The notes under the pieces are model-generated. The model did not search any database and was not told where the DNA came from. It was given only the letters and a program-made list of their open reading frames with translations. A stretch of DNA of 64,000 nt. It comes from Armatimonadota bacterium (lineage in GTDB: Bacteria > Sysuimicrobiota > Sysuimicrobiia > Sysuimicrobiales > Humicultoraceae). The stretch spans positions 1 through 64,000 of the forward strand of contig JAVKIA010000005.1 in assembly GCA_031459715.1 (NCBI GenBank). The letters run 5' to 3'. The position numbers were made by a program, and so were the translations under genes. Below, one piece after another: positions 1-8,130 of the stretch; position 1 is the stretch's first letter; each line of letters begins with the position of its first letter.

Positions 1-84
1 GGCCCCGAGGGCATACCAGGGTTCGGCGCGAAGTGACGTGTCAATGCTTCCTCCATTCACGTTCGCATGCCGGAGGCGTACCAT

Positions 85-523
85 ATCTCGCCGTCCCGTT
101 GAGATTGAGGATCTGCTGAAGACCAACTTTCCGCACAACGCCGCTCTGTCGCCCGACGGCAGCGTGTGGCCTTCGCTGGCCGGACGGCTTTGCTCGTGGT
201 GACTGCGGGTCCCACCGTGACGCTGCGCCCGGACTGCTTGGAGATCGACCTGGATCGCTTCCGCCGGGCGGCGCAGCGAGCGGCGGAAACGCAGGGCTTC
301 GCGCGCCGCGAGCGTCTGGTCGAGGCCGCCGTGCGGGGGCGAGCTCTTCGCCGACAGCCTCTACGAGGAGTGGGAGGCGGGAGACGGCGCGTCTGGCACC
401 GGGCCAGGACGCCGCGGTCGCGGCCGCGCTGCGCCGGACCGATCGCGGCGGGGGGCGTCTCGTCTCCTTCGTCCTCGGCAGGCAGGTACCCGCCTGGGAG
501 AAGGTGGAGGTGCTGCGGTAGGG
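85..523 (+). pseudogene. Decayed fragment of a BTAD/SARP-type transcriptional regulator
   Basis: No intact gene is visible in the first 750 bases. One forward frame reads LEIDLDRFRRAAQRA and ERLVEAAV near 238-330. After a frame change near 335 another frame reads GELFADSLYEEW. Together these resemble the bacterial transcriptional activation domain of SARP/AfsR-like regulators, which has a Val-Asp-hydrophobic-Phe segment followed by a Leu-Tyr-Arg-Gly-x-Leu repeat. Upstream codons around 98-160 could be a worn winged-helix part. Frame changes and stops show it cannot make a full protein. Identification rests on short motifs only, and the exact ends are guesses. Confidence 0.35.
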
Positions 524-842
524 CTGCGGCGAGCCGCTTCGCGGCCTGCGCTCCGGCCCGCGCCCGGCTCGTGCGCGTGGCCATAAACCCGGGGGCTCAG
601 AACCCGAACCACACCGGCCTGGGGGTCGTAGCTGATCTACGCGTCCGACACGCCGATCATCGTCCAGACCGAAGGGCGGCTACGCTGGGTGCCGCGACCT
701 CGCGACGATGGCCCCGCCAGGCACTTCAGTACCAGATGCCTCAGGAGTAAGTCCCCCGCTGGTGAACCCAGCAAGAAAGGAGGGAACGCATTCTGGAACT
801 ACTGAGCCAGTGCATTGCCTTCCCGTCCCGAACCTCTGGTGC
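524..842. other. Stretch without a recognisable gene
   Basis: I see no supported coding region here. The forward and reverse open frames are low-complexity Arg/Pro/Ala translations typical of GC-rich non-coding DNA. An AAGAAAGGAGGG stretch at about 771-782 looks like a ribosome binding site, but no plausible gene follows it. Confidence 0.5.
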
Positions 843-848
843 TATACT
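843..848 (+). promoter_or_regulatory. -10 element of the tRNA-Pro gene
   Basis: TATACT lies 12 bases before the mature tRNA-Pro 5' end, the right place for a -10 box. No good -35 hexamer is seen at 16-18 bases spacing. Confidence 0.5.
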
Positions 849-860
849 GGCGCCGGATGT

Positions 861-937
861 CGGGCCGTAGCGCAGCCTGGTAGCGCGCCTGAATGGGGTT
901 CAGGAGGTCGGCGGTTCAAGTCCGCCCGGCCCGACCA
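861..937 (+). tRNA. tRNA-Pro (anticodon GGG)
   Basis: The cloverleaf is complete. The acceptor stem CGGGCCG pairs with CGGCCCG, the D-stem is GCGC/GCGC, and the anticodon stem CCTGA/TCAGG encloses loop ATGGGGT with anticodon GGG at 895-897. The T-stem GGCGG/CCGCC carries TTCAAGT. Discriminator A and an encoded CCA (935-937) follow. The initial C1 is typical of bacterial tRNA-Pro. Confidence 0.97.
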
Positions 938-1140
938 GTTTAACGGTTTGTCAGACCCGTAGCTCAACTAGCATCTACCCGCCAAGCGAAGGGTGCCGAA
1001 GAAGGCGGCGAACACTTTCGCCAGGGGTGGCCCAGGCGTCATCTCTTCTCGATTGCGCGCTGATGCCGGTCCCTCCGGTTCTGCCTGAGCCGGATCGCGA
1101 ATAGGAGGCGGTCTATGTATCTGTAGGTGAGATGGCGGCG
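938..1140. other. Intergenic stretch with no gene seen
   Basis: No coding frame here has recognisable motifs. A short string at about 957-975 (CCGTAGCTCAACTAGC) resembles the 5' part of a tRNA, but no anticodon or T-arm follows. It may be a tRNA fragment or chance. Confidence 0.4.
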
Positions 1141-1320
1141 CTAGGTGGATGACCTGCGGGTCTGCACGCCTACACCGGTATTGGCCACGAACACCAGGAC
1201 CGCTAGGACGTTTAGCAGGGCGCCCCAGCGGCGATCGGCCTCCCAGGCCGTCAGGTCGGCTCCCAGGCGCAACAGCAGGACGGCGTGGTCGCCCGGGCCG
1301 CCTCCCGATCCGCGCGCCAC
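1141..1320 (-). CDS. Possible small single-helix membrane protein
   Basis: A 59-codon frame starts at GTG 1320 just after the ECF S-component gene. It ends with one plausible transmembrane segment (WGALLNVLAVLVFVANTG) and a polar tail. It would be the last gene of the thiamin operon. There is no clear ribosome binding site and no family I recognise. It could equally be an accidental frame in GC-rich DNA. Confidence 0.3.
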   Translation of the reverse strand: MARGSGGGPGDHAVLLLRLGADLTAWEADRRWGALLNVLAVLVFVANTGVGVQTRRSST

Positions 1321-1385
1321 ACCTGCGGAACCCCCTGCGCGGTGGGATGTGGCGGAAGTGCCGCGGGGTGTGGGGCGCGCGGAGC

Positions 1386-1886
1386 TCAGGCGGGCCGCTC
1401 GCGCTGCACCAGCACGGGTAGCACCAGCCGGAACAGGGCCAGGCTGATCGCCGAGTCGATGAGGTGGTGGACCACCGTGCCTGCAGCCACGAAGGCGCCA
1501 GCCTGCAGGCCGGGACCCAGCGCCCACACCGCCACTCCCTCACCGATGGCGTGAATGGGGAGGGCGACCGCCAGGGCCGCCCAGAATCGCGCCCCCCGCC
1601 GGATCATCACGGCGCCCACCACGCCCCAGATGGCGTGGGTGAAGGCCCGGGCCCCGATGACCGGGTTCAGGGTGATGGTGAACCCGATGGTGGCGCCCAG
1701 GCCCACCATCGCCGCCACCGCCGGACTGACCAGCATGGCCAGCATGGAGGGCACGTGGGAGGCAAAGGTGGCCGAATACTGCAGGGTGGGGATGAAGAGC
1801 TGCAGCGGAGTCCCCCGGAAGGCGAAGGGAATGAGCAGGGCCAGCGCCGTCAGCAACCCCCCGACCGCGACCTCACGTGTCTTCAT
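1386..1886 (-). CDS. ECF transporter substrate-binding (S) component, NiaX-like
   Basis: The product is a 166-residue hydrophobic protein with about five or six membrane segments. It has the layout of energy-coupling-factor S-components, which bind a vitamin and dock on a shared EcfA/EcfT module encoded elsewhere. The stretch ASHVPSMLAMLVSP followed by LGATIGF and ALxHAIW-like residues resembles the niacin S-component NiaX more than ThiT or ThiW. It is the distal gene of the thiamin operon, 40 bases after thiD, so a thiamin-related substrate is also possible. ATG 1886 is the only sensible start. Substrate is unproven; the ECF S-component assignment is fairly secure. Confidence 0.6.
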   Translation of the reverse strand: MKTREVAVGGLLTALALLIPFAFRGTPLQLFIPTLQYSATFASHVPSMLAMLVSPAVAAMVGLGATIGFTITLNPVIGARAFTHAIWGVVGAVMIRRGARFWAALAVALPIHAIGEGVAVWALGPGLQAGAFVAAGTVVHHLIDSAISLALFRLVLPVLVQRERPA

Positions 1887-1926
1887 GAACCGTCCCCCTC
1901 TCTGGTCTCACCGTGACTCCGGAAGC

Positions 1927-2730
1927 CTAATCTCCGCGTCCCAGCGCAGCCATGGGATCGGCCGGACCGTGTCCGCCCCCCAGCGGCAGCCCGCCCTGGA
2001 TGGCGGCGGTGACGAAGCGTTTCGCCTGCGCCACGGCCTCGGGAGGCTCCAGGCCCTTTGCCAGCCCGGCGGCGATGGCGGCGGAGAAGATGCAGCCGGT
2101 GCCGTGGGTGTGCCTGGTGTGGACCCGCGGGGCAGCGAACAGGCGCACCTCCCGACCGTCGTAGAACAGGTCCACTGCCTCTTCGCCCGCCTGCAGGTGT
2201 CCCCCCTTCACCACTACCGCGCGAGGCCCCAGGGCCACAATGGCCCGTGCTGCCTCCTCCATCTCTGCGGATGTGCGCACCGGCCGCCCGGCCAGGGCCG
2301 CAGCCTCGGGCAGGTTGGGGGTGACAACCAGGGCCAGCGGCAGGAGCAGCCGGCGCAGGGCCTCCACCGCATCCGGACGCAGCAGGGGCGCCCCGCTCTT
2401 GGCCACCATCACCGGGTCCACCACCAGCCTGCGCAGATCATGCTCCTGGACCTTCTGCGCCACCACCTCGATGATGGCGGCGTTGGCCAGCATGCCGGTC
2501 TTGGCTGCGTCCACCCCGATGTCGCCCACGACGGCGTCGATCTGCGCTCCCACAAAATCGGGCGCCACCTCCAGCACCGCGGTCACCGCACGGGTGTTTT
2601 GCGCGGTGAGGGCAGTCAGGGCGGTGGTGCCGAAGACGCCCAGCGCGGCGAAGGTCTTCAGGTCGGCCTGGATGCCCGCTCCGCCGCCAGAGTCGGATCC
2701 GGCGATGGTCATAGCCCGGGGAATCCTCAC
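1927..2730 (-). CDS. thiD: Hydroxymethylpyrimidine/phosphomethylpyrimidine kinase
   Basis: ThiD phosphorylates HMP to HMP-P and then HMP-PP, the pyrimidine half of thiamin. The 267-residue protein shows the ribokinase-fold signatures [18 protein letters not shown] near the N-terminus and [15 protein letters not shown] near residue 210, where the catalytic and anion-hole residues lie. Length is normal. The start is GTG 2730 with GGAGG five bases upstream, ten bases after the thiL stop. It belongs to the TPP-riboswitch operon. It is a single-domain form, not fused to ThiE. Confidence 0.95.
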   Translation of the reverse strand: MRIPRAMTIAGSDSGGGAGIQADLKTFAALGVFGTTALTALTAQNTRAVTAVLEVAPDFVGAQIDAVVGDIGVDAAKTGMLANAAIIEVVAQKVQEHDLRRLVVDPVMVAKSGAPLLRPDAVEALRRLLLPLALVVTPNLPEAAALAGRPVRTSAEMEEAARAIVALGPRAVVVKGGHLQAGEEAVDLFYDGREVRLFAAPRVHTRHTHGTGCIFSAAIAAGLAKGLEPPEAVAQAKRFVTAAIQGGLPLGGGHGPADPMAALGRGD

Positions 2731-2740
2731 GTGCGCCTCC

Positions 2741-3793
2741 TCATGAGAGCCGCTGCACCGGCTTGGGTGTGGTACTGGGGCGAAAGTGGTCCCACCCCAG
2801 GGGCTCCAGGGGGAGATGGCGCCCCTCCCGCTGCACGACGCGCCCTTCGTCGGGGGGGACCATCTCTCCGATGACGGTGGCGGCGGTGCCTGTCTCCTCC
2901 CGGATGAGCTGCGCTAGCTCCTCGGCGTGCTGCCGGTCGGCGGCCATGAGCAGCTCGTAGTCTTCCCCGCCGCACAGCGCCAGGTCCAGAGGCGTGAGGT
3001 TAAGGCGGGAAGCCACATCACCCAGCGCGGGATCCACCGGCACGGCGGCGCCCTCCAGGCGCACCCCCAGGTGGTTGGCATCGCACAGCCGCAACAGGTC
3101 GGTGGACAGCCCGTCGGAGAGGTCGATCATCGCCCTCGCCCACCGCGAACGCGCGGCCGCCCTCCCTTCGTGCACGCGGGGCATCGGGCGACGGTGCGCG
3201 GCCAGGAGCCGCTCACCCTCCGGAAGTGTCAGGCGGTGCTCCCAGGCCAGGAGGGCGGCCGCTGAAGCCCCCAGGGTGCCGGTGACCACCAGAAGGTCCC
3301 CTGCCCGGGCGCCGACCCGCCTGAGGAGGAGGTCCGCCTCCACCTCTCCAAGTACCGTCACGTCGGCGATGATCGGCCCCAGGATGGCGGCGAGGTTTCC
3401 GCCGACGACGGTCACGCCGAAGAGAGCGCCCAGCTCCTCCAGCCCACGGTAGAAATCCTCGATCCAGCGCAGGGAGAGAGTTGGGGGCACCGTCAGGGAG
3501 ACCAGTGCGTGCCGGGGAATGCCGCCCATGGCGGCGACGTCGCTGAGGTTGACCGCAAGCGCCCTCCACCCCACGTCCCCGGGGCCGGCCAGGTCGGAGC
3601 GGAAGTGCACCCCCTCCACCTGGATGTCGGTTGTGGCCACCACGTGCCGGCCCGTGCGGGGCCAAAGAACGGCCGCGTCGTCGCCCATCCCTACCAGCAC
3701 CTCCGGGTCCGGGCGCGCCACGATCCGCCCGATAGCCTCCAGCACCCCGGCCTCGCCCACATCCTGCACCTGCAGGTCATCCTCGGGCTGCAC
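2741..3793 (-). CDS. thiL: Thiamin-monophosphate kinase
   Basis: ThiL makes the active cofactor TPP from TMP and ATP as the final step. The 350-residue protein has the PurM-like ATP-binding motif [10 protein letters not shown] near residue 36, [12 protein letters not shown], a VTGTLG segment and [13 protein letters not shown], all diagnostic of ThiL. ATG 3793 lies inside the end of thiE, an overlap of 17 bases that suggests translational coupling. C-terminal [10 protein letters not shown] matches the family. Confidence 0.95.
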   Translation of the reverse strand: MQPEDDLQVQDVGEAGVLEAIGRIVARPDPEVLVGMGDDAAVLWPRTGRHVVATTDIQVEGVHFRSDLAGPGDVGWRALAVNLSDVAAMGGIPRHALVSLTVPPTLSLRWIEDFYRGLEELGALFGVTVVGGNLAAILGPIIADVTVLGEVEADLLLRRVGARAGDLLVVTGTLGASAAALLAWEHRLTLPEGERLLAAHRRPMPRVHEGRAAARSRWARAMIDLSDGLSTDLLRLCDANHLGVRLEGAAVPVDPALGDVASRLNLTPLDLALCGGEDYELLMAADRQHAEELAQLIREETGTAATVIGEMVPPDEGRVVQREGRHLPLEPLGWDHFRPSTTPKPVQRLS

Positions 3794-4412
3794 GCACCAC
3801 CTCCACCAGGGACCTAGTAGCCGCAGCGATATCCGCAGCGGCTACTACCGCCGAGATCACCGCCACGCCGGTCGCTCCAGCCCGGATGGCCTCCGCTGCG
3901 TTGGCAAGGGTGATGCCGCCGATGGCCACCACCGGCAGGCGCACCGCCTGCACGATCCGGCTCAACCCCTCGATGCCTATGGGAGGGCCAGCATCGGCCT
4001 TGGAGGCTGTCTCAAATACGCTGCCCACGCCCAGGTAGTCGGCACCCTCACGTTCTGCCTGCACGGCCTCTTCAACTGTCCCTGCTGAGGCCCCTACGAT
4101 TCGGTCCGGACCTAGAATCCGCCGCGCCGCCTCCACCGTGAGGTCGTCCGGGCCCACGTGCACGCCGTCCGCATCTGCAGCCAGGACCACATCCACGCGG
4201 TCGTTAATCACCAGCGGGACGCCCGCCGGGCGCACCAGCGCCAGCATCCTGACGGCGGTCTCCACCATCTGGCGCGTGGTCAACTCCTTGTCCCTGAGCT
4301 GCACCACCGTGGCGCCCCCGGCGACGGCGGCCGCCGCAATCTCCTCGTGGCTGCGGCCCCGGGCCAGGCGTCGGTCGGTGATCACATAGACAGCCAGGTC
4401 GACAGGCCGCAT
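3777..4412 (-). CDS. thiE: Thiamin-phosphate synthase
   Basis: ThiE joins HMP-PP to thiazole phosphate. The 211-residue TIM-barrel shows VQLRDKELTTRQM, INDRVDVVLAADADGVHVGPDD, GASAGTVEEA and AIGGITLANAAE in the order expected for the family. The start ATG 4412 is six bases after the thiM stop and has no good Shine-Dalgarno, so it is probably translated by coupling. With thiM (thiazole) and thiD (pyrimidine) it completes salvage. Confidence 0.95.
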   Translation of the reverse strand: MRPVDLAVYVITDRRLARGRSHEEIAAAAVAGGATVVQLRDKELTTRQMVETAVRMLALVRPAGVPLVINDRVDVVLAADADGVHVGPDDLTVEAARRILGPDRIVGASAGTVEEAVQAEREGADYLGVGSVFETASKADAGPPIGIEGLSRIVQAVRLPVVAIGGITLANAAEAIRAGATGVAVISAVVAAADIAAATRSLVEVVRAARG

Positions 4413-4418
4413 ACACTT

Positions 4419-5255
4419 TTACGGAGGAGGGAGTTCCGTCCACCGGATGCCTGCCTGCAGCTCCTCCGGGGTCATGGCGAAGAGCGCGTCTACCAGATGC
4501 GGCTTCATCGTCCCCGGTCCGTAGCTCCTGGCTGCGGCCCGCTCGGCGGCCAGCCCGAAGCAGGCCAGACCGGCGGCCGCCGCGGTCACCAACTCCCCCT
4601 GGCCGGCCGCCGCCGCAAAGCACCCTGCGACCGCAGTAGCCATGCACCCCGCGCCGACCACCGCCGCCAGCCAGGGGTGCCCGTTATCGACAACAAGCAC
4701 CCGGCTCCCGTCGGTAATCACATCTCTTGCCCCGGTGACCGCCACTATGGCACCGCGGGCGGCCAGAGAGGCGGCGATTCCCACTACCTCCTCGAGCTCT
4801 GGTCTGTCTTCCGTCTCGACCCCGCGCAGGGTGGCCTTCCGGCCGGCCAGAGCCGCCGCCTCGGCCGGGTTGGCCCGGACCAGCGGCCGTGCAGCGGCGG
4901 CTACGACTCTGCGGGCGGCCTGGGTGCGCAACGCCGACACCCCGGCCCCCACCGGGTCGATGATTACGGGAATCGCCCGCCGGCAGGCTGCGTCCACGGC
5001 GCGCTCGATGGCAGCCAGCCGCTCCGCAGTGGGGGTACCCAGGTTCACCACCAGCGCGTCCGCCCGATCCACGATCTCTGAGACCTCGTCCGGTGCTATG
5101 GCCATGATAGGCGAGGCACCCACGGCGCGGGTGACAGCAGCCACGTCGCCCATGGTGACGAAGTTGGCCAGGTGGTGCACCAGCGGCCGACGCCGCCACA
5201 GCTCGGCCAACAGTCTGGCGCCCGCTTCCGCCGCCTCTGTGTCCTCTCGCCCCAC
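4419..5255 (-). CDS. thiM: Hydroxyethylthiazole kinase
   Basis: ThiM phosphorylates salvaged hydroxyethylthiazole. Family signatures are PLVHHLANFVTMGDVAA near the N-terminus, PIMAIAPDE, NLGT, DPVGAGVSALR, RANPAEAAAL and VGAGCMATAVAGCFAA. I chose GTG 5255 because GGAGG lies nine bases upstream. The frame stays open to GTG 5282, directly after the cytX stop, but that start has no binding site. About 278 residues, normal length. Confidence 0.93.
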   Translation of the reverse strand: MGREDTEAAEAGARLLAELWRRRPLVHHLANFVTMGDVAAVTRAVGASPIMAIAPDEVSEIVDRADALVVNLGTPTAERLAAIERAVDAACRRAIPVIIDPVGAGVSALRTQAARRVVAAAARPLVRANPAEAAALAGRKATLRGVETEDRPELEEVVGIAASLAARGAIVAVTGARDVITDGSRVLVVDNGHPWLAAVVGAGCMATAVAGCFAAAAGQGELVTAAAAGLACFGLAAERAAARSYGPGTMKPHLVDALFAMTPEELQAGIRWTELPPP

Positions 5256-5283
5256 GGTGCCGCCCCTCCGCCGCCCGCCCACG

Positions 5284-6696
5284 CTACCCGTGTGTCGGCG
5301 CAGCCCTGGGGGCCTTCCTCCCGATAGCGGCCACCGCCAGGTACAGCGCGGCGGCGACGATGAAGCTGGGTACGGAAGCCCCCAGCCAGGGAAAGCGGGC
5401 GCTCAGGGGGAAGGGGAGGGACAACGCCGCGGCGGAGCCCCGCAGCAGCGCCTTCCACCCGGGGAGCTCGGTAGGCACGATCCACTGGTAGGCGAGGAAG
5501 CCGGCCAGCCACGCGGCCACCGCCTTCCAGTTGACGCCTCCCCGGTACCAGTACGGCCCGGCCGACCGGTACAGGGCCTCCAGGTCGTAGCGCCGGCGGC
5601 GCAGGACGAAGTAGTCTGCGGCCAGCACACCAAAGAGCGGCACGAAGAAGGCGCCGATCAGGAACAGGAAGGCTTCGTACTGGACGATGTTGACCTTGGC
5701 GGCGACAAGCGCGCAGACTGCGCCCACAACCACAGCCAGCCAGCGCTGCCGCGCCCGCGGGAAGAGGTTCTGGATGCTGACGGCGGTGGAGTAGATGTCG
5801 GCGAAGCCATTGTCCGTCTCGTCCACCAGTAGCAGTAGTAGGGCCAGCCACCCGCCGGCCAGGCTGATGATGGCCGGGATCAGGTCGGTGGTCTGGAGGG
5901 CCAGGACGAAGAGTACTCCCAGCGCGTAGAACCACACGTTGGCTACCAGGTAACCGGCGAAGGTTCCCCAGAACGCTGGAGTGCTGCGGCGGGCAAAGCG
6001 GTTGTAGTCCGCCACCAGCGGGAGCCAGGAGACGGGCATCGCCACCACCAGGTCCACCGCCAGCCAGAAGGGCAGGGTCCCATCGCCGGGCTTAGCCAGC
6101 AAGGCGCGGACGTCGTGATGTGTGAGCAGGTACCAGGTCAGGTAGATGGTGGTAGCGTACACGAGCCAGATGGCAAACCGCTCCAGCCAGCGGCGCACCA
6201 CCACCAGGGGGCCGCCCCAGGCGAGCAGGGTGCAGAAGGCGGCAACCACCAGGACCCACAGGAGCACGTTGTCGTAGCCGAACAGCGTGGTGGAGATGCC
6301 GTTGGCGGCCTGCGACATAATGAAGATCTCAAAGGAGCCCCAGCCGATCAGCTGTACGATGTTCAGCAGCGTGGGGAGATAGGAGCCGCGGATGCCCAAG
6401 GCGGGACGCAGTAGCACCATGGTGGGCACAGCCGTCTCGCTGCCGACCACGCCCGCCAGCGCCAGCAGCAGGTTGCCCACCACCGTGCCGATGACGATGG
6501 CGGCCAGCGCCTGGACCAGCCCCAGCCCGGGCACCAGCAGCGTTCCGGCCAGCAGGACCAGCAGCCCCACTCCCAGGCTGGACCACAGGGCGAAGTAGTC
6601 CAGGTACCCCAGGTACCGCTGCTGGGCCGGAACCGGCTCGATGCCCCACTCCGGCGGTGCCTGGATGCGCAGGCGGGTCAGCGCCTGGACGGCCAT
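5284..6696 (-). CDS. cytX: NCS1-family permease, probable hydroxymethylpyrimidine importer
   Basis: This is a 470-residue integral membrane protein of the cytosine/purine/uracil/thiamin/allantoin permease family with about twelve hydrophobic segments. The N-terminal YLDYFALWSSLGVGLLVL and GSETAVPTMVLLRPALGIRG segments are typical of NCS1 carriers. Members found in TPP-riboswitch operons are called CytX and are thought to import HMP; that assignment is comparative knowledge. It sits between thiW and thiM, and its ATG overlaps the thiW stop by one base. Confidence 0.85.
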   Translation of the reverse strand: MAVQALTRLRIQAPPEWGIEPVPAQQRYLGYLDYFALWSSLGVGLLVLLAGTLLVPGLGLVQALAAIVIGTVVGNLLLALAGVVGSETAVPTMVLLRPALGIRGSYLPTLLNIVQLIGWGSFEIFIMSQAANGISTTLFGYDNVLLWVLVVAAFCTLLAWGGPLVVVRRWLERFAIWLVYATTIYLTWYLLTHHDVRALLAKPGDGTLPFWLAVDLVVAMPVSWLPLVADYNRFARRSTPAFWGTFAGYLVANVWFYALGVLFVLALQTTDLIPAIISLAGGWLALLLLLVDETDNGFADIYSTAVSIQNLFPRARQRWLAVVVGAVCALVAAKVNIVQYEAFLFLIGAFFVPLFGVLAADYFVLRRRRYDLEALYRSAGPYWYRGGVNWKAVAAWLAGFLAYQWIVPTELPGWKALLRGSAAALSLPFPLSARFPWLGASVPSFIVAAALYLAVAAIGRKAPRAAPTHG

Positions 6697-7199
6697 CAGC
6701 GGGCTCCTGGCTGAACCACCAGTGGGACGTGCAGACGTTGCAGGACTTTCAGCAGGAGGAAACCGACCAGGGCGCCGGGGATTGAGCTGGCCAGGAACAG
6801 GTACTGCAGGGTCAGAAGCGGAATAGCGCGATCCATCAACGCGGGTGCCACAACCAGAGCGCCGATAGTGGCGCCCACCGGCCCGGTGCCCAGGGGCTCC
6901 AGCAGCCCGGCCCAGTCCCGCCGCAGGTACTTGTAGCCGAATCCCACGACCAGGGCCCCGGGGATCCCTCCCGGGAACGCCAGCAGCGTCCCCACGCCGA
7001 AGAGGTTCCGCAGGATCGCCGCCACCGTCGCCGCCAGCGCGGCATACCAGGGACCCAGCAGGACGCCGGCGAGGACGTTGGTCATGTGCTGCCAGGGCAG
7101 CAACTTTGCGCCGGCTACCGGAATCGCGCCGGGGACGAATGAGAGGACCACCGGGAGCGCCGCGAAGAACGCCCCCAGCACCAGCTTGCGCGTCTGCAT
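6696..7199 (-). CDS. thiW: ThiW, ECF-type S-component for a thiazole precursor
   Basis: The product is a 167-residue membrane protein with the ThiW hallmark FGVGTLLAFPGGIPGALV (about residues 67-84) and the preceding LLGPWYAALAATVAAILRNL. ThiW is predicted to import hydroxyethylthiazole for ThiM, using a shared ECF module. It is the first gene after the TPP riboswitch. ATG 7199 is preceded by GGAGGTGA four bases upstream. Both halves of thiamin thus have a dedicated importer in this operon (ThiW and CytX). Confidence 0.9.
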   Translation of the reverse strand: MQTRKLVLGAFFAALPVVLSFVPGAIPVAGAKLLPWQHMTNVLAGVLLGPWYAALAATVAAILRNLFGVGTLLAFPGGIPGALVVGFGYKYLRRDWAGLLEPLGTGPVGATIGALVVAPALMDRAIPLLTLQYLFLASSIPGALVGFLLLKVLQRLHVPLVVQPGAR

Positions 7200-7232
7200 C
7201 CCGTCACCTCCCCCGCCCGGAGAAGCGCAAAC

Positions 7233-7254
7233 GCCGGCCCGATACAGGCCGGCG
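7233..7254 (-). terminator. Hairpin between TPP aptamer and thiW, possible expression platform
   Basis: On the minus strand CGCCGGCC pairs perfectly with GGCCGGCG around a seven-base loop, just downstream of the TPP aptamer. It is followed by GTTTGCG, only a weak U-run. It could act as a transcription attenuator or as part of a translational switch with the thiW ribosome binding site. Confidence 0.5.
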
Positions 7255-7261
7255 ATGCTCC

Positions 7262-7352
7262 AGACATCCACTCCCCACGCCAGCATTACCTGGATCGGGT
7301 CCAAAGGGTCTGCGCCGACTAGGCGCACTCTCAGCCCGGTTCCCCGAGCTCC
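7262..7352 (-). promoter_or_regulatory. TPP riboswitch (THI element)
   Basis: Read on the minus strand, the leader contains GGGCTGAGAGTGCGCC, then ACCCGATCCAGGTAATGCTGG and GCGTGGGGA. These are the conserved CUGAGA box and the ACCUGAUC-GGUAAUGCC-GCGUAGGGA core of the TPP aptamer. It sits 63 bases upstream of thiW, so TPP should repress the whole salvage operon. The ends are approximate. Confidence 0.95.
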
Positions 7353-7622
7353 CCCGGATGGTATGATTATCCAGTTGTCTTCACAGCCATGATACCTCAG
7401 GTGGCGGCAAGAGGGAACGCCTTCCCTCAGGCTGCGCCTGTCGGCAGTGTGACAGATCCTCCTCTGGCGGTCACCTGCGCGCCCGCCCTCCTGCGGAGCT
7501 CTCCTCCCGGGGCGTACAATCTGACTGGTGCCCCCGCCTCCGTCCGGGCGGCGGCTGTACGCTCTCCCTGGGGAGGAAGCCTGCCGCGGGACGTCCCGGG
7601 GGCTGGCCGAGGAGGAATCACC

Positions 7623-8120
7623 GTGGAGCCACCGATGGTCGTTGACGCCTTGATCGAGATCCCCAAGGGCAGCCGCAACAAGTACGAGTACGACGCCGCC
7701 AGCGGACGCCTCCGCCTGGACCGGGTGCTCTACTCGCCGCTGCACTACCCGGCTGACTACGGGTTCATCCCGGAGACGCTGGCCGAGGATGAGGACCATC
7801 TGGACGTCCTCATCGTCACCCACGAACCATCCTTTCCCGGCTGCATCGTCCCCGTGCGCCCGGTGGGCGTGCTGGACATGCACGACGAGAAAGGGCGCGA
7901 CGAGAAGATCCTGGCCGTTCCGGTGGGGGACCCCCGGTTCAGTGAGGTGACCGACCTGGCCCATCTGGCGCCGCACTTCCTCAGGGAGATCGAGCACTTC
8001 TTCCAGGTGTACAAGACGCTGGAGGAGAAGGCCACCGAAATCACAGGCTGGGCGGGTGTCCAGGTGGCCCGGCGCACGGTGGCCGCCGCCCAGCAGCGCT
8101 TTCGCCACCGCCAGCGGTAG
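7623..8120 (+). CDS. ppa: Inorganic pyrophosphatase (family I)
   Basis: It hydrolyses pyrophosphate to phosphate in the cytoplasm. The 165-residue protein has EIPKGSRNKYEYD, the DYGFIPET segment, the acidic metal-binding DEDHLDVLIV signature and DEKILAVP, as in bacterial hexameric enzymes. GTG 7623 is preceded by GAGGAGGAATCACC; ATG 7635 is an alternative. Upstream, TACAAT at 7515-7520 may be its -10 box. Confidence 0.95.
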   Translation: MEPPMVVDALIEIPKGSRNKYEYDAASGRLRLDRVLYSPLHYPADYGFIPETLAEDEDHLDVLIVTHEPSFPGCIVPVRPVGVLDMHDEKGRDEKILAVPVGDPRFSEVTDLAHLAPHFLREIEHFFQVYKTLEEKATEITGWAGVQVARRTVAAAQQRFRHRQR

Positions 8121-8130
8121 CAGGGGCAGC

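Noticed and set aside
957-1000. Possible second tRNA after tRNA-Pro
   Set aside because: Only a GTAGCTC-like D-arm fragment is present; no anticodon or T-arm can be folded.
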